Shown here piece after piece: positions 57,385 through 64,000 of a stretch of 64,000 nt of DNA. Source of the stretch: Myxococcales bacterium (GTDB lineage: Bacteria; Myxococcota_A; Polyangia; Haliangiales; Haliangiaceae); assembly GCA_028287135.1 (NCBI GenBank), contig JAQBQE010000019.1, positions 1-64,000 on the forward strand, written 5' to 3'. Positions within the stretch are counted from its first letter, which is position 1. Each line of letters begins with the position of its first letter. A program made the translations under genes and the position numbers. The notes under the pieces are model-generated. The model did no database searches and was not told the DNA's origin. It saw only the letters and a program-made list of their open reading frames with translations.

Positions 57385-58724
57385 CACTGCTTCTCCTGCG
57401 GCTTCTTGCCCGGCGAGATCGTGAGGACGACCCGCGCGTTCGGCTTGAGATACTTGGCGGCGACGTCCTTGACCTGCGCGGTCGTGACGGCGCGGCGGCG
57501 AGCGAGATCCTTGGCGAAGTAGTCGGGGTCCTTGGCCTGCACGTCGTAGCTCGCGAGCTGGATCGCGCGCGACAGCGTCGGCTCGAGACCGTTGAGGAAC
57601 GCGGCCTCACGCGAGTTCACAGCCCGCTCGAGCTCCTTGGCGTCGGGGGCGGTGGTGGAGATCTTCGCGACCTCCTCGGTGATCTCCTTGATCAGGCGCT
57701 TCGGATCGGTGCCCGGCTTCGCGGTCACCACGATCTCGAAGCTGCCCCCGAGCTGCTCGCCCGAGAATCCCGCGCTGACGTTCTGCGCGATCTTCTCGTC
57801 GTACACGAGGCGCTTGTAGAGCCGGCTCGACTTGCCGTCGCCGAGGATCGCCGCGACCGTGTCGAGGGCCGGCTCGTCAGCGGTGAACCCAGCCGGGCCG
57901 CGCCAGGTCAGGTATACGCGGGGGACCTGGACGTCATCGGTCGTGTTGATCACGATCTCCTTCGTGATCGGAGGCGGCGTCTTGTACTGCGGGCGCTTCG
58001 GCTCGGCACCGCGCGGCAGCCACGAGAAGTACTTCTCGACGACGCGCTTGACCTCGTCGAGCTTGACGTCACCCGCGATCACCAGCGTCGCGTTGTTCGG
58101 CACATAGTAGGTGCGGAAGAACTGCGAGACATCGGCGACCGTCGCGGCCTGGAGATCCTTCGTGTAGCCGATCGTCGACCAGTGGTAGCCGTGATCCTTG
58201 GGCCACAGCGCCTCCTGGATCAGCAGCGACGCCATCCCGTACGGCTGGTTCTCGTAGCTCTGGCGGCGCTCGTTGAGAACGACGTCACGCTGGTTGTCGA
58301 GCTTGGGCTTGTCGAACGTGTCGAGCAGGCCGGCGAGCCGATCCGACTCCATCCACATCATCTGCTCGAGGAAGTTCGAGCCAGCGACGTTCTGATAGAC
58401 CGTCATGTCGGAGGACGTGAACGCGTTCGACCAGCCGCCCGCCGCCTCGAGCAAGCGGTCCATCAACCCGTCCGGCAGGTGCTTCGAGCCCTTGAACATC
58501 AGGTGCTCGAACAGGTGCGCGAACCCCGTGCGGTTCGCGACCTCGTCCTTGGATCCGACGCCGAACCACAGGACCTCGTAGACGGTCGGAGACTTCGGGT
58601 CCTCGATCACGTAGACCTTGAGTCCGTTCTTCAGCTCGAACTTCTGGTACGCGATCTTTGGCTCCTCGGCGTGCGCCGGGAGCGCGAACGCGGCGAGGAG
58701 CAGCAGCGGAAGCAGGCGTTTCAT
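57384..58724 (-). CDS. M16 family zinc metallopeptidase, active subunit
   Basis: A 446-residue exported M16 peptidase with signal peptide MKRLLPLLLLAAFALPAHA. The inverted zinc motif HLFEH (70-74) is complete and the third ligand is Glu152 in NERRQ. The C-terminal M16 domain contains 'GKSSRLYKRLVYDEKIAQN'. Together with the coupled inactive partner it should form a heterodimer that degrades peptides in the periplasm. ATG at 58724 starts the signal peptide. The order active then inactive then PilZ is kept on one transcript. Confidence 0.9.
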   Translation of the reverse strand: MKRLLPLLLLAAFALPAHAEEPKIAYQKFELKNGLKVYVIEDPKSPTVYEVLWFGVGSKDEVANRTGFAHLFEHLMFKGSKHLPDGLMDRLLEAAGGWSNAFTSSDMTVYQNVAGSNFLEQMMWMESDRLAGLLDTFDKPKLDNQRDVVLNERRQSYENQPYGMASLLIQEALWPKDHGYHWSTIGYTKDLQAATVADVSQFFRTYYVPNNATLVIAGDVKLDEVKRVVEKYFSWLPRGAEPKRPQYKTPPPITKEIVINTTDDVQVPRVYLTWRGPAGFTADEPALDTVAAILGDGKSSRLYKRLVYDEKIAQNVSAGFSGEQLGGSFEIVVTAKPGTDPKRLIKEITEEVAKISTTAPDAKELERAVNSREAAFLNGLEPTLSRAIQLASYDVQAKDPDYFAKDLARRRAVTTAQVKDVAAKYLKPNARVVLTISPGKKPQEKQ

Positions 58725-58859
58725 GATGGCGGACACTAGCGCACGTCCGGAGGGGATGCTGCCGCGGCTGGTGGCAGCGGATGACAGACTCGCGTGCGGC
58801 ACGTGAGCGGCCTCAGGGTGTCGCAGCGGGGCGAAATGCCCGTGAGGGTCGACTTCGCG

Positions 58860-59168
58860 TCAGTGCGAACAGGTCCAGTCAGGCGGCGGGCACAGCGTGG
58901 CGCACTCGTCGACTTGTTCCGGCATCATGGGCAAGAAGCAGGCGCCACCGCAGCGGCTGATCAGCCCGCCCGAGCGATCGAAGTAGTACGCCGGGCCGTC
59001 GACCGCAGCGCCACCGTCGACATACACGAGATCGCCGCACGTCGCTTCCACGTTGCAGTTGTCCTCGCCCGTCAGCGCGTTCGCGCGCTCCTCGAACGCG
59101 CGCTCGTCGATGGAGTCGGTGCATGCAGAGATCGCGACGAGGGCCAGGACGGCGGGCAGACCGTTCAC
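58860..59168 (-). CDS. Small Cys-rich lipoprotein
   Basis: A 102-residue lipoprotein with lipobox VAISAC (Cys16). The mature part has eight further Cys (EDNCNVEATCGDLV, 'SRCGGACFLPM', DECATLCPP, DWTCSH), so disulfides are likely. No family recognised, although similar Cys spacing occurs in other myxobacterial exported proteins. It is a single gene with a promoter probably in 59169-59300. Confidence 0.7.
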   Translation of the reverse strand: MNGLPAVLALVAISACTDSIDERAFEERANALTGEDNCNVEATCGDLVYVDGGAAVDGPAYYFDRSGGLISRCGGACFLPMMPEQVDECATLCPPPDWTCSH

Positions 59169-59842
59169 CGCACCAGTGTCGGCTCGCGGCGTGATGACTG
59201 GGAGACATCGCCGCTGACGTGAGCTCTCAGCTCCAGCGAGCCCGACGCATCAGCGGAGCGGCGAGGTGACGGCGACGGGTCGCTGCGCTCGCGGGTCGCT
59301 GCGCTCGCGGGGGCGGTTCGCTCGGGTCGCGGTGCCGGAACCGCGTAGGACCAGACACCACGTGCACAACGTTCGGTACTCGGACACGGCAGCTCGTCAT
59401 CGCACCTCTGGCGTTTGACCTCGGGGCCTTCGTAGGTAGCCCACCTCGCGAACCCAGATCGAAGCGACGGTGCACACGCGATCGGCCTGACGCAGAGCGC
59501 GAGCGTGCAGAGGCTCCGGATCGGTTGTGGGTCGCCACGGTGCGATCCGGATCTGCTCACGGAGCCGTTCGTCGCGGAGGAGATCTCCGTCGCGCCGGAG
59601 TGAGCTTTTTTTCGAAAGTGCTTGACCGTTTCTGAGCGCGGCACGCTTCGTCGTGCGCGGTTTCAAGCACCGAGCTCGTGATTTTTCGTGACCTGTGGCA
59701 ACAACGATCGCAGAAGCGAGTTGGTCGTTTCTCGTCGAGGATTCTGATGAAGGCCGGCATCCGTGGCGGAGAAGGGTGAAGAGACCTGCGTGATAGAAAG
59801 GTTGTGCGCGCGACGACTTGTGGGCGCGGAGAGGAGAGCTCG
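59169..59842. other. Stretch of 670 bases without an intact gene
   Basis: No convincing gene. Several reading frames exist but show composition of shadows (Arg/Ser/Pro). From about 59590 the sequence becomes richer in A and T, including a t7 run near 59605-59611, and could hold the promoter of the HNH-like remnant that follows. A 16-bp tandem repeat lies at 59276-59307. Confidence 0.6.
59276..59307. repeat. 16-bp tandem duplication
   Basis: cgggtcgctgcgctcg occurs twice in direct succession. It is in non-coding DNA and has no obvious function. Confidence 0.8.
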
Positions 59843-60110
59843 ATGTTCGATCGAGAGTTTGATCCGGGGACGTACGAAGCGGCGGTCGATGCGATGTGCA
59901 AGGCGGGCACGCCGACGTGGCACCGGTTGCATACCGAGATGAAGGCGGCCACCGGAAGACGTGGTGCGTGGGAGGCGCAGCACGCGCGGCACCCCTTCGT
60001 GAGGCCGAGGAGCTCCAGCTGTGGAAGCACTTCCGCTGTACCTCGCTCGTGGATTATCTCGAGCGCGAGCACGGCATTGCTGCAGATTGCCAACATGCTG
60101 GTTCCACATG
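59843..60110 (+). pseudogene. Frameshifted remnant of an HNH-endonuclease-like gene
   Basis: ATG at 59843, with a ggagagg site upstream, opens FDREFDPGTYEAAVDAMCK and 'TPTWHRLHTEMKAATG'. At about 59950 the coding character shifts to another frame: LREAEELQLWKHFRC and TSLVDYLEREHGI. The second part resembles the N-terminal region of the HNH endonuclease-like proteins common in Myxococcota ('L-R-E-A-E-x-L-x-L-W-x-x-x-G-x-x-S-L-x-x-Y-L-E'). The rest, including the HNH domain, is gone, and REP-like repeats begin within 10 bases. So both a frameshift and a 3' truncation are present. Confidence 0.55.
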
Positions 60111-60117
60111 CTCGAAC

Positions 60118-60270
60118 GGGGACGGTGTCCACTCTCTCCGGTGCCAGGCGAGCGCACTGATCCCGCGAGATCGTTCGGAAGTCGAAGAGAGAGTGGACTC
60201 CGTCCCCGCGAGCTCCACGGATTGCGCGAGGTTGCGTGACGAGAGTGGAGAACGTGGACTACGTCCCTGG
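60118..60270. repeat. REP-like inverted repeats next to the HNH-like remnant
   Basis: A plus-strand copy at 60118-60139 (ggggacggtgtccactctct) faces a minus-strand copy at 60187-60207, giving stems of about 20 bp around a 47-bp centre. A third, more divergent minus-strand copy is at 60241-60270. They match the copies at 1-261 and 23273-23353. Confidence 0.65.
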
Positions 60271-60286
60271 TTCCGGAACGAACAAA

Positions 60287-60308
60287 GCCCCGTGCACGCG
60301 CACGGGGC
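60287..60308 (-). terminator. Rho-independent terminator of the FecR-type gene
   Basis: A perfect 9-bp stem (gccccgtgc/gcacggggc, 60287-60295 and 60300-60308) with a 4-base loop is followed on the minus strand by tttgttcg. It lies 22 bp after the stop of the 60331-62361 gene. Confidence 0.85.
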
Positions 60309-60330
60309 CTTCGACCGCTGGAAGGATTGA

Positions 60331-62361
60331 TCAGTTACCGATCTTGAATCCGCCCTTGGCCTCGCCCTTCACCTTGAACGACGGCGCCTTGATCTTCACT
60401 TCGGGCGCCTTGATCTTGATGCTCGCCTTCGCGTTGGCAGCAGCATTCGCAGCAGCGCGCGCATCCGCAGCAGCACGCGCGCTCGCATCGGCCGCGGCCT
60501 TGGCATCCGCGCTCGCCTTGCCACCGACGCGGACGCCGACGTTGGCACCGCCACGGACGTCGACCTTCGGGGCCTGCACGTCGAGCTTGCCCTTGACCTC
60601 GGTGCGCACGTCAGGCGCGCGGACATCGAGCTTGCCCTTCACGTCAGGCGCGTGGACATCCATCTTGCCCTTCACGTCCGCGCGGTGATCGCGCACGTCC
60701 ATGCCGCCACCCGCGCCGAGCTTCCAGCTCGCACGCGCCTTGGCGCCAGCATCGAGATCGGGGGCACCGATCTTGATCTTCATGCCGACCGGAACCTTCC
60801 ACGCGGCATGCAGGCTCGCGCGCGGCTGCGGCGGAGCCACGGTGAGGCGGCTGTCCCACTTGCCGGAGACGTTGGTTCCGACGAGCGCCTTCGCCTTCAG
60901 CGTCGGCGGACGCACGTACCAGCCAGCGTTCGCGCGGAACGGAGCAGGCGCGACCTTGACGTTCGCGCGCCAGTTGACCGACGGCCACGAGACCCACACC
61001 GGGCGCGCGCTCGCCGTGTACGTGACCTGCGGAGCAAGCCAGATCGTCGACTTGACGCGGCCACGGACGCGAGCGGGCTCGATCGTCGGAGCCTGGACGT
61101 TGGCGTAGAACTCCGGCACCGCCACGCCGACGAAGTGCGCGTTCACGCGGCCCCGCGGGTGGTGCACGTAGTACTGCATGCGCAGCGGCTCGAGGTACGC
61201 CGAGGCAGTCACCTCGTACCGCTTGGGCCACAGGATCGCGGCGTCGACGCGCGGCGCGACGACCTCCCACTTCACATCGGCGGGATGCCGAACGTAGAGA
61301 TCCGTCACGAGCGTCGCGTGCGACGCGTACGCCCACGTGAACAGCTCGAGCCGGCCGGCGAGCGAGAACGACGCGTCGATCGTCGCGGCGCCCTCGGGGA
61401 GGCTCGCCTCGTAGGTCTTGACGTCACCCTTGTCAGCGGCGACCGAGGCGTTGGCCTCGAACGTCGCGATCGAGTCAGCAGCAGCATCGAGGTCCGCGTA
61501 GGACTCGAGCAGCAGCTGGTTGAGGTGCGCCATCGCATCGGCATGCGCGTCGATCGACGCATTGAGCTCGAGCTTGGCGTCGGTGTCATCCCGCCAGGTG
61601 CCCCAGTCATCGGCGGGCCAGCGTGCCGGCGAACCGACGGTGCCGCTCGCATCGAGGACGACGACCGCGCCGCCATCGACCATCACGGGCGTCTCGGCGA
61701 TCTGAGTCAGGCCGATCACATCGACCGCACCCGACTCGACACCGACACGAACTTCGCCCGACGCGGCAACGCCGACGCCGTAGACCGTACCGCGCGTCAC
61801 GACGACGCCGGCTGGGGTGTAGACGCGGAACGCGCCTTCGCCCGGTGCGCGTGCCGTCACGGTGAACCGTGCAAGGCCGGCGAGCACCGCAGCGGCCGAG
61901 GCCGGATCGGCCGTGCCTTCACGGCTGGTGACCGCAATCGTGCTGACCTCGGCGACCTCGATGACGCTCTCGTCGGCGAGCGTGACCGTTGCGGTCGAGC
62001 TCTCGCCGGTGCGGATCGCATCGCCGGGATACAGCTTGGTGTCGGCCTTCGCGGCTTCGAACGTGGTCTCGCCGAGGCGGCGGACCTCCACGGTGCCCTT
62101 GGCGGCCGTGACAACGCCCGCCGGACCTTCCTGGTCGTCGTGCTTGATGCCACCGGCGGTCACGCCCGTGCTCGCGACAGGATCATCGGACGACGGCTTC
62201 GCCGCGGTGTCCTTCGTGTCCTTGGTGTCCTTCGTGTCCTTGGCCGCGGTGCCGGGCTCGGCGGCCTTCGCGGACGCGGGCTCCTGCTTGCCCTCGTCCT
62301 TCTTGCACGCAGTCACTCCGAGCATCCCGAGGATGATCGTCATCGCAATAGATCGACGCAT
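60331..62361 (-). CDS. FecR-domain lipoprotein with VKGKxDVxAPxV repeats
   Basis: A 676-residue lipoprotein (lipobox LGVTAC, Cys19), followed by a KDTKDTKDT linker. Residues about 75-230 form a FecR domain ('GTVEVRRLGETTFEAAKA', LYPGDAIRTGESSTATV, 'FRVYTPAGVVVTRGTVYGV'). A helical part (about 235-310) and a long beta-rich region with regular 'PxVxxxA' strands follow. The last 110 residues are repeats like DVKGKLDVRAPDV, an Ala/Lys-rich stretch and KIKAPEVKIKAPSFKVKG. The ATG at 62361 has a gggagag site. Probably a large periplasmic or surface scaffold; function unknown. Confidence 0.82.
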   Translation of the reverse strand: MRRSIAMTIILGMLGVTACKKDEGKQEPASAKAAEPGTAAKDTKDTKDTKDTAAKPSSDDPVASTGVTAGGIKHDDQEGPAGVVTAAKGTVEVRRLGETTFEAAKADTKLYPGDAIRTGESSTATVTLADESVIEVAEVSTIAVTSREGTADPASAAAVLAGLARFTVTARAPGEGAFRVYTPAGVVVTRGTVYGVGVAASGEVRVGVESGAVDVIGLTQIAETPVMVDGGAVVVLDASGTVGSPARWPADDWGTWRDDTDAKLELNASIDAHADAMAHLNQLLLESYADLDAAADSIATFEANASVAADKGDVKTYEASLPEGAATIDASFSLAGRLELFTWAYASHATLVTDLYVRHPADVKWEVVAPRVDAAILWPKRYEVTASAYLEPLRMQYYVHHPRGRVNAHFVGVAVPEFYANVQAPTIEPARVRGRVKSTIWLAPQVTYTASARPVWVSWPSVNWRANVKVAPAPFRANAGWYVRPPTLKAKALVGTNVSGKWDSRLTVAPPQPRASLHAAWKVPVGMKIKIGAPDLDAGAKARASWKLGAGGGMDVRDHRADVKGKMDVHAPDVKGKLDVRAPDVRTEVKGKLDVQAPKVDVRGGANVGVRVGGKASADAKAAADASARAAADARAAANAAANAKASIKIKAPEVKIKAPSFKVKGEAKGGFKIGN

Positions 62362-62507
62362 GTTCTCTCCCTTTTCCATCGCGCGAGGAGACCTCGCACG
62401 AGGACCGGGAGAATGCGCCCCGCGACCACCCCGGCGCCACGACCAAGTCGTGAGAGACCGGTGAGCGAGAACCGGGCGGATCCGCACACCCGCGCTACAC
62501 TGTTGAT

Positions 62508-62675
62508 ATGACGATGCTCGATCTCGGACCCGAGCGCCCCGGCGTGGCCTCGGATACACGCCAGATGAGCGACATGGATCGCGCGAGAGCACCGGCGCGG
62601 GTCAGTGGCCGGTTCTTCTGGGTCGGGCTCGTCCTGATCGTCGCGGCCATCATCATCTTCGCGTTGTCGCGCTAA
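62508..62675 (+). CDS. Small single-span membrane protein (55 residues)
   Basis: ATG at 62508 opens a 55-codon frame: a polar N-terminal half (DLGPERPGVASDTRQMSD) and one membrane segment near the C-terminus (FFWVGLVLIVAAIIIFALS), ending TAA at 62675. The TAA stop and the clean hydrophobic segment support a real gene. It ends 9 bp before the truncated haemoglobin start and is divergent from the FecR-type gene. Function unknown. Confidence 0.55.
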   Translation: MTMLDLGPERPGVASDTRQMSDMDRARAPARVSGRFFWVGLVLIVAAIIIFALSR

Positions 62676-62684
62676 CCTCGCCTC

Positions 62685-63095
62685 GTGTCGGAACCCGGCG
62701 GAACCCGCAAGACCCCATTCGAGCTGCTCGGCGGCGCGGACAAGATCCGCACGCTGGTCGAGAAGTTCTACGACGTGATGAGCGAGCGCGAGCCCGAGCT
62801 CGCCCGCCTGCATCCTTGCGATCCCGACGGACGGGTCGCGCGCACGCCGCGTGATCGGTTCGCGCTGTTCCTGATCGGCTGGCTCGGCGGGCCGGAAGAC
62901 TACGTCCAGCAGCACGGTCATCCTCGGCTGCGGATGCGCCACGGCCGGGTCGCGGTCAACATCGCGATGCGCGACGCGTGGATGCGGTGCATGCACGCGG
63001 CGATGGACGCCGAGAACATCAGCGACGACGTGCGCGTGTTCCTCGATGGTCGATTCGCCGAGGTCGCGGACTTTCTCCGCAACGCGCCGGACTGA
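62685..63095 (+). CDS. Group II truncated haemoglobin
   Basis: A 136-residue globin of the TrHbO type. Tyr29 (KFYDVM) is at the B10 position, the proximal His is His86 in GHPRLRMRH, and Trp99 (RDAWMRCM) is the conserved group II G8 Trp. 'FELLGGADKIRTLVEKFYD' is the usual start. Such proteins bind oxygen or nitric oxide and may deliver oxygen or detoxify reactive species. Start is GTG at 62685, 9 bp after the small membrane protein gene, so the two may be cotranscribed. Confidence 0.92.
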   Translation: MSEPGGTRKTPFELLGGADKIRTLVEKFYDVMSEREPELARLHPCDPDGRVARTPRDRFALFLIGWLGGPEDYVQQHGHPRLRMRHGRVAVNIAMRDAWMRCMHAAMDAENISDDVRVFLDGRFAEVADFLRNAPD

Positions 63096-63202
63096 AGGCT
63101 ACAGCTCGCGGTGGCAGCTCCTTGGCTCCGCGAGTAGCTCGCAGGGCGCGATCGGGTTCCGCCCCGGCCTCCATTCGTAACTCGGGTGTTGTAGAAGGGG
63201 GC

Positions 63203-64000
63203 GTGCATCGCTTCGAGGACTCCGCACCAGCGCCACGGACCGTGTGTGCGCGCTGCCGGCGGCCGACGGTGGTCTGTTACTGCGAGGCGCTGCCGCGGCT
63301 CGACACGCGCACGAAGATCGTGATCCTCCAGCACCCGCGCGAGCGCGACATGCCGATCGGCACCGCGCGGATGGCGTCGCTGTGCCTGCCGCAGGCCAAG
63401 CTCCACGTCGGTGCACGATGGTCCGAGAGCGCGCCGCTCGCGAAGGCGCTCGCCGATCCGGGGTATCCACCGATCCTGCTGTATCCCGGCCCCGGCGCGC
63501 GTGACATCCTGCGCGAGCCCCCGGTCGGTCCGGTGACGCTCGTCGTCGTCGACGGGACGTGGTCGCAGGCGAAGTCCGTCGTGCGCGACAACCCGGTGCT
63601 CCAGGCGCTACCGCGCTACGCGTTCGATGCGCCAGCGCCGTCGCAGTACCGGATCCGCCGCGAGCCGAAGGTCGAGTACGTCTCGACGATCGAGGCGTTG
63701 ATGCACGTGCTCGGTGCCCTCGAGGGACAGCCGGAGCGGTTCCGCGCACTACTCGATCCGTTGAACGCGATGGTCGATGCGCAGCTCGCGGCACAGGCCG
63801 CACACCCGCGGACCCGACCGCGTCATCCGAAACCGCCGAAGCCGACGCGCCATGCGCTTCCCGACCACGCGATGGAGCGGTTCGCCGATCTGGTGTGCGT
63901 CGTCAGCGAAGCGAATGCGTGGCCGTACGTCGCCGGCACCACGAGCCCACCCGACGAGGTCGTGCACGTCACCGCGCACCGGCCAGCGACCGGTGAGACG
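63203..64000 (+). CDS. DTW-domain protein, tRNA aminocarboxypropyltransferase-like (partial)
   Basis: The frame runs from GTG 63203 to the window end; 266 codons are seen. A zinc-binding head has CARC and CYC (Cys15, Cys18, Cys25, Cys27). The DTW signature VVVDGTWSQAK (114-124) and the SAM-binding 'YRIRREPKVEYVSTIEA' are present. The family (TapT/TuaA, DTWD1/2) adds the acp group to uridine in tRNA. A ag-rich site (gaagggg) lies before the start. The C-terminal part seen here after about 200 (PRHPKPPKPTRH) is Pro/Arg-rich and beyond the common domain. Confidence 0.88.
   Translation, partial: MHRFEDSAPAPRTVCARCRRPTVVCYCEALPRLDTRTKIVILQHPRERDMPIGTARMASLCLPQAKLHVGARWSESAPLAKALADPGYPPILLYPGPGARDILREPPVGPVTLVVVDGTWSQAKSVVRDNPVLQALPRYAFDAPAPSQYRIRREPKVEYVSTIEALMHVLGALEGQPERFRALLDPLNAMVDAQLAAQAAHPRTRPRHPKPPKPTRHALPDHAMERFADLVCVVSEANAWPYVAGTTSPPDEVVHVTAHRPATGET

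Noticed and set aside
59165..59644. A 159-codon minus-strand frame
   Set aside because: Composition of non-coding GC-rich DNA, includes the 16-bp tandem duplication, and no motif or ribosome-binding site.

Overview
The window is very GC-rich DNA with strong G/C preference at third codon positions. The gene style is that of Myxococcota, most like the Kofleriaceae/Haliangiales. Evidence: a MYXO-CTERM-like tail at 13315-14202, an HC1-type histone-like protein, a Hanks-type Ser/Thr kinase with a Thr/Lys/Pro/Ala/Asp tail, many histidine kinases, and many lipoproteins with Cys-rich or PxDA-rich linkers after the lipobox. GTG starts are frequent and neighbouring genes often overlap by 1-4 bases. The lineage is an inference from gene content; no rRNA or tRNA gene was found.

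Layout. 1-331: nested REP-like repeats, no gene. 332-9656: pirin, Bcr/CflA-type MFS exporter, a histidine kinase, a minus-strand run (fatty acid desaturase, small ORF, zinc ribbon, class II glutamine amidotransferase), Tat-type aldo/keto reductase, EF-hand lipoprotein and TerC. 9691-14957: SpeE-like protein divergent from a SpecificRecomb-family membrane protein, then exported proteins. 14958-20829: a minus-strand run with symporter genes (DUF485 plus ActP-like), then a NeuB-like barrel, a GAF-PAS histidine kinase, a response regulator and a membrane protein, the last four nearly all coupled. 20934-30503: lipoproteins, an esterase, an M28 peptidase, a cereblon-type CULT protein, an RNB nuclease, an SCP2 protein and a stand-alone LigD-type polymerase domain.

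30675-43433: a MetE-like methyltransferase coupled to a hybrid histidine kinase; a rearranged junction with a truncated lipoprotein gene and a TPR gene fragment; a DMGDH/SarDH-like flavoprotein; and a Ser/Thr kinase followed by a TPR protein and two related lipoproteins plus a decayed third copy. 43448-50712: DedA/VTT-like protein, C39-like peptidase, BolA, M1 aminopeptidase lipoprotein, OPT transporter and a LAS-type peptidase lipoprotein. 50852-58724: HC1-like protein, three consecutive methyltransferases, a HAD phosphatase fused to a HerA/DUF87-type ATPase, PilZ, and a pair of M16 peptidases of which only one keeps the zinc motif. 59169-60330: no intact gene; it holds a frameshifted HNH-endonuclease-like remnant and more REP-like repeats. 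60331-64000: a large FecR-domain lipoprotein, a small membrane protein, a truncated haemoglobin and a DTW-domain protein cut by the window edge.

Most genes look like core or accessory chromosomal functions. I see no prophage, insertion sequence, CRISPR array or recognisable defence island. The most unusual content is the CULT protein, the HAD-ATPase fusion, the barrel/two-component operon, the REP-like repeat family and two spots where genes have been broken by recombination.
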